Part shown: positions 60,151-64,000 of the stretch, piece by piece
Layout of the letters: each line of letters starts with the position of its first letter
Numbering within the stretch: the stretch's first letter is position 1
Assembly (NCBI RefSeq): GCF_000761215.1
Contig: NZ_CP009439.1
Span: forward strand, 1 to 64,000
Reading direction: 5' to 3'
Source of the DNA: Streptomyces glaucescens
Lineage (GTDB): Bacteria; Actinomycetota; Actinomycetes; Streptomycetales; Streptomycetaceae
Length of the DNA: 64,000 nucleotides
The notes under the pieces: generated by a model
Databases searched by the model: none
Told to the model about the DNA's origin: nothing
What the model saw: the letters and a program-made list of their open reading frames with translations, nothing else
Position numbers and translations under genes: made by a program

Positions 60151-60371
60151 TGCGCGGTGCGCCTGCTGGTCGTCTCGCGCACCGTGTGCGGCATCTCGGC
60201 ATCGCTGCGGCGCGCGTAGCGGTTCATCGTGGTGTGTGCCCGGTCGGACGCCGCGGTGAAGGCCTCCCCGAGGTGGCGCAGGCGTTCGACACTGAGATCG
60301 AGGGCTTCCGCGGCCGTGCGGAATGCCCGCCGGGCCCGCAGCACCGTCAGGTCCAGCGCCTCGCTGCGCGA

Positions 60372-60541
60372 CCCTGGTACAGCCCCGAGGTGGCCACGAA
60401 GATGATGGCAGCCAGCACCTCGCGGTCCCCTCGCCGCCGGTGCCCTCCACCCTGCGGGCGAACCGGCGCCGGCGGCACCACCCGCTGGAACAATGTCCAC
60501 AGGTCTTCCGGCGCCATCCGCTCGACAAGCGCAGCAGTCAT
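60372..60541 (-). pseudogene. IS5-type transposase fragment (2), opposite strand
   Basis: From ATG 60541 the minus strand reads MTAALVERMAPEDLWTLFQR, VVPPAPVRPQGGGHRRRGDR and EVLAAIIFVATSG, the start of an IS5-group transposase, then loses the frame. Its orientation opposite to the first fragment means at least two insertion or inversion events. Between 60160 and 60370 the same strand carries an unrelated helical scrap (EALDLSVERLRHLGEAFTAA). Confidence 0.7.
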
Positions 60542-60681
60542 CACCCAGATTGCCGCAAGATCACGCCAACTGAAATGACGTTCTAAGCGCTGTACGGGAC
60601 ACGGGCGGTCCAGGTCGGTTGTGGCTCGCGGGCGGGCATGAGTGAGGCGGCTGCCGGACCGGGCAGCCGCCTCCTGTTTGC

Positions 60682-60885
60682 TCAGCCACGGGTGATGTTC
60701 TGTGCCTGCGGGCCCTTGGGGCCCTGGCCGATGTCGAAGGTGACGTGCTCGCCCTCGTGCAGCTCGCGGTACCCGGCGCCCTTGATCTCGGAGTAATGGA
60801 CGAAGACGTCCGGACCTCCGCCGTCCTGCTCGATGAATCCGAAGCCTTTTTCGGCGTTGAACCACTTCACGGTGCCGCTGGCCAT
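60682..60885 (-). CDS. Cold-shock protein, CspA family
   Basis: 67 aa. Complete cold-shock domain: GTVKWFNAEKGFGFIEQDGG with RNP1, DVFVHYSEI with RNP2, and ending GPQAQNITRG. It binds single-stranded RNA/DNA and acts as an RNA chaperone. Length and sequence are typical of Streptomyces CspA/SC7.0 proteins. Upstream GAAGGATCGACC supplies the ribosome binding site. Confidence 0.95.
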   Translation of the reverse strand: MASGTVKWFNAEKGFGFIEQDGGGPDVFVHYSEIKGAGYRELHEGEHVTFDIGQGPKGPQAQNITRG

Positions 60886-61324
60886 ACTGGTCGATCCTTC
60901 GTGTCATGCCTGGGAACAGCCCTCTCGCCGGGCATGCTCCGGCCCGCGCGGCCGCACGAGCCAACACCCGGTGTACCCCCGAGCGCTCCGCTTATCCGAC
61001 CGGAGGCGCCAGACGAGGCCCGGCTCCCTGGCCCACTGTGCTACCGAGGCGGATGTGCGGCAGTGCTGCTTTTTGCTCCCCTTTTGACTGCCGGAGGCAA
61101 CGCGCGGTCCGGGCTGGTGTGGCCGGCTTCCTCCGCCAGCGTCCAGCCGTTTCTTCCGCTGCAGTGGAGCGATCAGCCCTCGCTGAAACGGTGCACGAAC
61201 CGCTTATGCGGCGTCCAGTTCACCCGCCCACAACCTGACATTCGCAGCCCCACCCATAACCACACCAACGACCGACCTGGTCATCAGTGCGCCCAGGGGC
61301 AAGCACCGTTTCAGTGCTGGGTCC
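60886..61324. other. Region without a recognisable gene
   Basis: About 440 bp upstream of the cold-shock gene, presumably holding its long 5-prime leader. Nothing else is recognisable. Confidence 0.4.
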
Positions 61325-61657
61325 CTAGTCCTGCTCCGCGACGGCCATCTCGCCCAGGAGAGACCAGTCGTCCTGCGGAACCGTCATGTTCACAATGCGA
61401 GGTGTCTCGACCAGGTGGCGCGGCAGCGTTTCCTGTGCGGCCCTGAAGTGCGCGGACTGCACGTGAGCGGCACCCGCCTCGTCATCGCGGAAGGCCTCGA
61501 CCAGGACGTACTCCGTCGGGTCCGCCACGCTTCGCGACCATTCGAACCACAGGCAGCCGGGCTCCCTGCGCGTGGCCTCCGTGAACTCGGCGGCGATCTC
61601 CGGCCACCGGTCGGCATCGGCGGGCAGAACGCGGAACTTGGCGGTAATGAAGATCAT
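61325..61657 (-). CDS. Antibiotic biosynthesis monooxygenase (ABM) family protein
   Basis: 110 aa. The ABM ferredoxin-like fold is clear: ITAKFRVLPADADRWPEIAA, REPGCLWFEWSRSVADPTEY and VLVEAFRDDEAGAAHVQSAH. Proteins of this family act as cofactor-free monooxygenases or quinol-handling enzymes. Stand-alone gene, so the substrate is unknown. Confidence 0.9.
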   Translation of the reverse strand: MIFITAKFRVLPADADRWPEIAAEFTEATRREPGCLWFEWSRSVADPTEYVLVEAFRDDEAGAAHVQSAHFRAAQETLPRHLVETPRIVNMTVPQDDWSLLGEMAVAEQD

Positions 61658-62057
61658 CGGACTCTCTCTCCGCTATGCGTGTGCTTTGCAGGCCCGTTCC
61701 TCGTACCGGGCCCGGTGGGGACAAGATCGTACGGCGCCGAACGGCCCTCACAGCTCCCCGCGTGCCCGTTGCATCACCTGTCCCGGGACGTTGGTGACAC
61801 GCTTCGGACTGGGTGCTTGAGCGCAGGAGGTGACGGCACCGGCCTGGTCGTAGACCCGGGCTGGGGAGGGGGGAGGCATCCGCGGTTCCCGTAGGGAGGC
61901 GGAGCGCACCGGTCGGCGGCGTACCGCCACCGTACGAGGCCGCGTCGCCGGGCCCCTGCTCCCCCTCCCTGGCGCTGTAGACCGGTCCCTGGCGGTTGTA
62001 GGCCGCTCGGGTGTACCAGCGCGCGGTAGTGGGGGTGCATCGCGTAGATGTGGCGGT
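61658..62057. other. Intergenic region
   Basis: About 400 bp between divergent genes. No supported ORF; presumably promoters for both. Confidence 0.4.
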
Positions 62058-63038
62058 GTGGTGCTGTCTCCTCCGATTGAGCCGATGCTGGCCGAGGCGC
62101 GCCGGGAGCTGCCGCCGGAGGGGGCGCTGCCCGGCGGTCTGGTGATGGAGGCCAAGAGCGACGGTTTCCGCGCTCTGCTGTTCGCCCGCCCGGACGGGGT
62201 GCTGGTGCAGTCCCGGCAGGGCGCGGACCTGACGCCGGCGTTCCCGGACATCGCTACGGCGGGCGCCGGGCTCGATGTGGTCCTGGACGGTGAGCTGGTC
62301 GTGCCCGCCCACGGGCGGCTGGACTTCGGGGAGCTTCAGCGGCGGGCGCGGCGCCGGGGCCGCAGCGCCGCCGAAGCCGCCGCCGAGTTCCCCGCGTACC
62401 TGATCGTCTTCGACGTCCTGGAGGCCGACGGCACTGAACTGCTGACCCGCCCCTACCGCCACCGCCGGGCGGTCCTGGAGGAGTGGTTCGCCCGCGGCGA
62501 CCTCACCGCACCCTTCACCCTGTGCCCCAACACCACCGACCGCGCCGTGGCGCAGGAGTGGCTGGACCCTGCATGGGGCGAGGCCGGCATCGAAGGCGTC
62601 ATGGTCAAGGGCCTGGACCAGCCCTACCTGCCAGGCAAACGGGCGTGGATCAAGGTCCGTTCTCATGTCACCGCAGAAGCGGTGCTCGCTGGGATCACCG
62701 GCTCGCTGACCTCGCCGCAGACGCTGCTGCTGGGCCGCTACGACACCGCCGGCCGTCTGCGCCTGGTCGCCCGGACCACACCGCTGCGCACGGCCGACCG
62801 ACGTGAGATAGCCGACCGCATCAGCCCCGGCGGTACGGGCCACCCGTGGCACGGCCGCCGCTTCAGCGCGGGCTGGGGCACACGGGAAGAGCTGGACTAC
62901 CACCCCGTGCGCCCCGAGCTGGTCGTCGAGTTCATCGCTGACACCTCAGTCGACGCGGGCCGCTACCGCCACCCGGTTCGCTACCTGCGCCTGCGAGACG
63001 ACCTCACACCCGACCAGGGACCACCGTTCGCGGGCTGA
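62058..63038 (+). CDS. ATP-dependent DNA ligase
   Basis: 326 aa from GTG 62058. Nucleotidyltransferase motif I is EAKSDGFRALLF (lysine adenylated), with VLDGELVV (motif III), YLIVFDVLEADG (IIIa), EGVMVKGLDQPYLPG (IV) and WIKVR (V). A C-terminal OB fold follows. The size matches the LigC/short ligases of actinobacteria used in end joining. No ku gene is present in the window. Confidence 0.92.
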   Translation: MVLSPPIEPMLAEARRELPPEGALPGGLVMEAKSDGFRALLFARPDGVLVQSRQGADLTPAFPDIATAGAGLDVVLDGELVVPAHGRLDFGELQRRARRRGRSAAEAAAEFPAYLIVFDVLEADGTELLTRPYRHRRAVLEEWFARGDLTAPFTLCPNTTDRAVAQEWLDPAWGEAGIEGVMVKGLDQPYLPGKRAWIKVRSHVTAEAVLAGITGSLTSPQTLLLGRYDTAGRLRLVARTTPLRTADRREIADRISPGGTGHPWHGRRFSAGWGTREELDYHPVRPELVVEFIADTSVDAGRYRHPVRYLRLRDDLTPDQGPPFAG

Positions 63039-63074
63039 ACAGCTCCAGGCAAGAGGGTGCGGGCTGTCCGGTGC

Positions 63075-63386
63075 TCAGTGGTTCATGCAGACGGACTCGC
63101 GCAGGTACGTGGCTTTGACCCAGCCCATCCGTCCGGCCTTGATGCCGGACTGGGTGCGGTCCATGGGGAAGGTCTTCCACCATCCCCCGTCGCGCTTCTT
63201 GGGGTCGCCCATCCGGTCACCGGCCCGCAGGAGTCCCAGGGACGTGTATCCGGTGCCGGGGCCGGAGCGGAAGTGGACGGTGGCGGTTGCCTCATACCCG
63301 CAGTCGGAAGCACTGGCGGGCGCCGGGGCGAGCAGAGCGCCGCTCAGGGCAGCGGCACAGGCAGCGGCTGTGATCATCCTTCGCAT
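63075..63386 (-). CDS. Secreted SH3-like domain protein
   Basis: 103 aa from ATG 63386. A Sec signal peptide (MRRMITAAACAAALSGALLA, cleavage after ASA) is followed by a bacterial SH3-like fold (YEATATVHFRSGPGTGYTSL, LLRAGDRMGDPKK, GWVKATYLRESVC) with two Cys likely forming a disulfide. Such small secreted proteins are common in Streptomyces. Confidence 0.85.
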   Translation of the reverse strand: MRRMITAAACAAALSGALLAPAPASASDCGYEATATVHFRSGPGTGYTSLGLLRAGDRMGDPKKRDGGWWKTFPMDRTQSGIKAGRMGWVKATYLRESVCMNH

Positions 63387-63481
63387 GCCCTGCCCAACGG
63401 CGTCTGCCCGTCCGTGACACGACATGACCGGCTGGTCCACCCACATGAGGCGGTTGCGCCGTTATGAACCGCTTCCGGGGC

Positions 63482-63739
63482 TCAGCCGAGCTGGCTGCCG
63501 GGCGGTCCGGCGCCTGGTTGCTCGGTGCCGATTTCCTGGCGCAGGTCGAGGTAGAAGCGCAGCCGCACCCCGGGCTGGCCGGGCTCGTGGGTCGTGCGGT
63601 CGGCTGTCGCGGTGGCCCAGCGGGCGGCGACCGCGTCCTGGAAGGCGAGCGCCGTTTCGTCGTCGGCGGCCGCGACCTCCACGACGAGGAGCCCGGGCTC
63701 GGACACGTGCAGTGCGTTGATCGGTTCCATGCCCGGCAT
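63482..63739 (-). CDS. DUF6207 family protein
   Basis: 85 aa from ATG 63739, or 82 aa from ATG 63730 (MEPINALHVSEPGLLVVEVA), which matches the usual family start. The core ALAFQDAVAARWATATADRT and PGVRLRFYLDLRQE is diagnostic of DUF6207, a family of small Streptomyces proteins of unknown function. Confidence 0.85.
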   Translation of the reverse strand: MPGMEPINALHVSEPGLLVVEVAAADDETALAFQDAVAARWATATADRTTHEPGQPGVRLRFYLDLRQEIGTEQPGAGPPGSQLG

Positions 63740-63824
63740 GACGCGCCGGCCGGAGGCGGCGTTTCCGGTGGGCGGCGGTTTCACCCGGCCGTGTCTTCGG
63801 GCGCGCGGCCGGCGGGGCGGCTGT

Positions 63825-63998
63825 TCAGGAGCGGGTGTTGACGTGGCGTACCTGGGGGCCCCACTTCTCCATGACGGGCTTCATGCACCATTGGCACAGC
63901 GGCGTGCCGCCGCGGCCGTACTTGTGGGTCTTGCGCTGGCAGGTGGCGCAGGGGCCGACGAGGGCTCCGGGGCAGGTCAGCGCGGACGGGTCGGGCTC
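63825..63998 (-). CDS. Zinc-finger protein, partial at the window edge
   Basis: The C-terminal 57 codons of a leftward gene that begins beyond the window. They encode CPGALVGPCATCQRKTHKYG and TPLCQWCMKPVMEKWGPQVR, with five or six Cys in CxxC pairs suggesting a zinc ribbon. Confidence 0.6.
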   Translation of the reverse strand, partial: EPDPSALTCPGALVGPCATCQRKTHKYGRGGTPLCQWCMKPVMEKWGPQVRHVNTRS

Positions 63999-64000
63999 CG

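Noticed and set aside
61482..62903. A 473-codon leftward frame overlapping the ligase and ABM genes
   Set aside because: Antisense to the ligase; the tail in frame with neither gene is low-complexity.

Overview
The window reads as the left end of a linear Streptomyces plasmid. GC content is very high, starts are often GTG or TTG, and genes overlap by 1-8 bp. Base 1 lies about 7 nt inside an archetypal Streptomyces telomere: AGCGGGTACC is followed by a run of palindromes with 3-nt TGC or GGA loops. A terminal-protein gene (tpg), a rep1/dnaB-type replication pair, parAB and a conjugation cluster point to a plasmid rather than a chromosome arm, although a chromosome end cannot be formally excluded.

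Layout. 1-474: telomere. 475-4257: accessory genes, including a pentapeptide-repeat membrane protein, and a second zone of short palindromes with GCA loops. 4696-9052: leftward replication and end-maintenance block (HTH protein, tpg, DnaB-like helicase, rep1-like protein carrying internal iterons). 9315-10855: glycosyltransferase and GntR/UTRA regulator with a palindromic operator. 11510-25173: rightward transfer cluster with small Spd-like proteins, an FtsK/TraB translocase followed by candidate clt repeats, an SLT-NlpC/P60 wall hydrolase, a polytopic VirB6-like protein, a VirB4-like ATPase, and zinc-binding and ASCH proteins.

25220-42908: type I-E CRISPR-Cas. cas3 points left and casA-B-C-D-E points right from an intergenic region of about 90 bp. 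Arrays 1-3 lie downstream of cas3 on its strand and array 4 lies downstream of casE on its strand. I count about 134 repeats including degenerate ones, and no cas1 or cas2 in the window. The repeats nearest the cas genes are the most decayed, and the cas-distal ends of arrays 1, 3 and 4 stop abruptly against truncated genes or a truncated repeat.

43031-54686: parAB with five copies of a 13-bp palindrome (candidate parS), a dead IS630 element with perfect 32-bp inverted repeats and an Imm51-like passenger gene, and degraded genes (WD40, integrase). 54890-58382: a second replication module, an iteron field followed by primase-polymerase, D5-type helicase and a small coupled gene. 58383-64000: mostly decayed accessory DNA with intact cspA-like, ABM monooxygenase, ATP-dependent DNA ligase, SH3-like secreted and DUF6207 genes, ending in a gene cut by the window edge.

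Together these describe a conjugative linear replicon. Tpg caps the ends, Rep1/DnaB (and possibly Prim-Pol/D5) start replication, ParAB partitions, TraB plus VirB4/VirB6-like proteins transfer DNA, and a Cascade-Cas3 with a large, apparently frozen spacer library gives interference.
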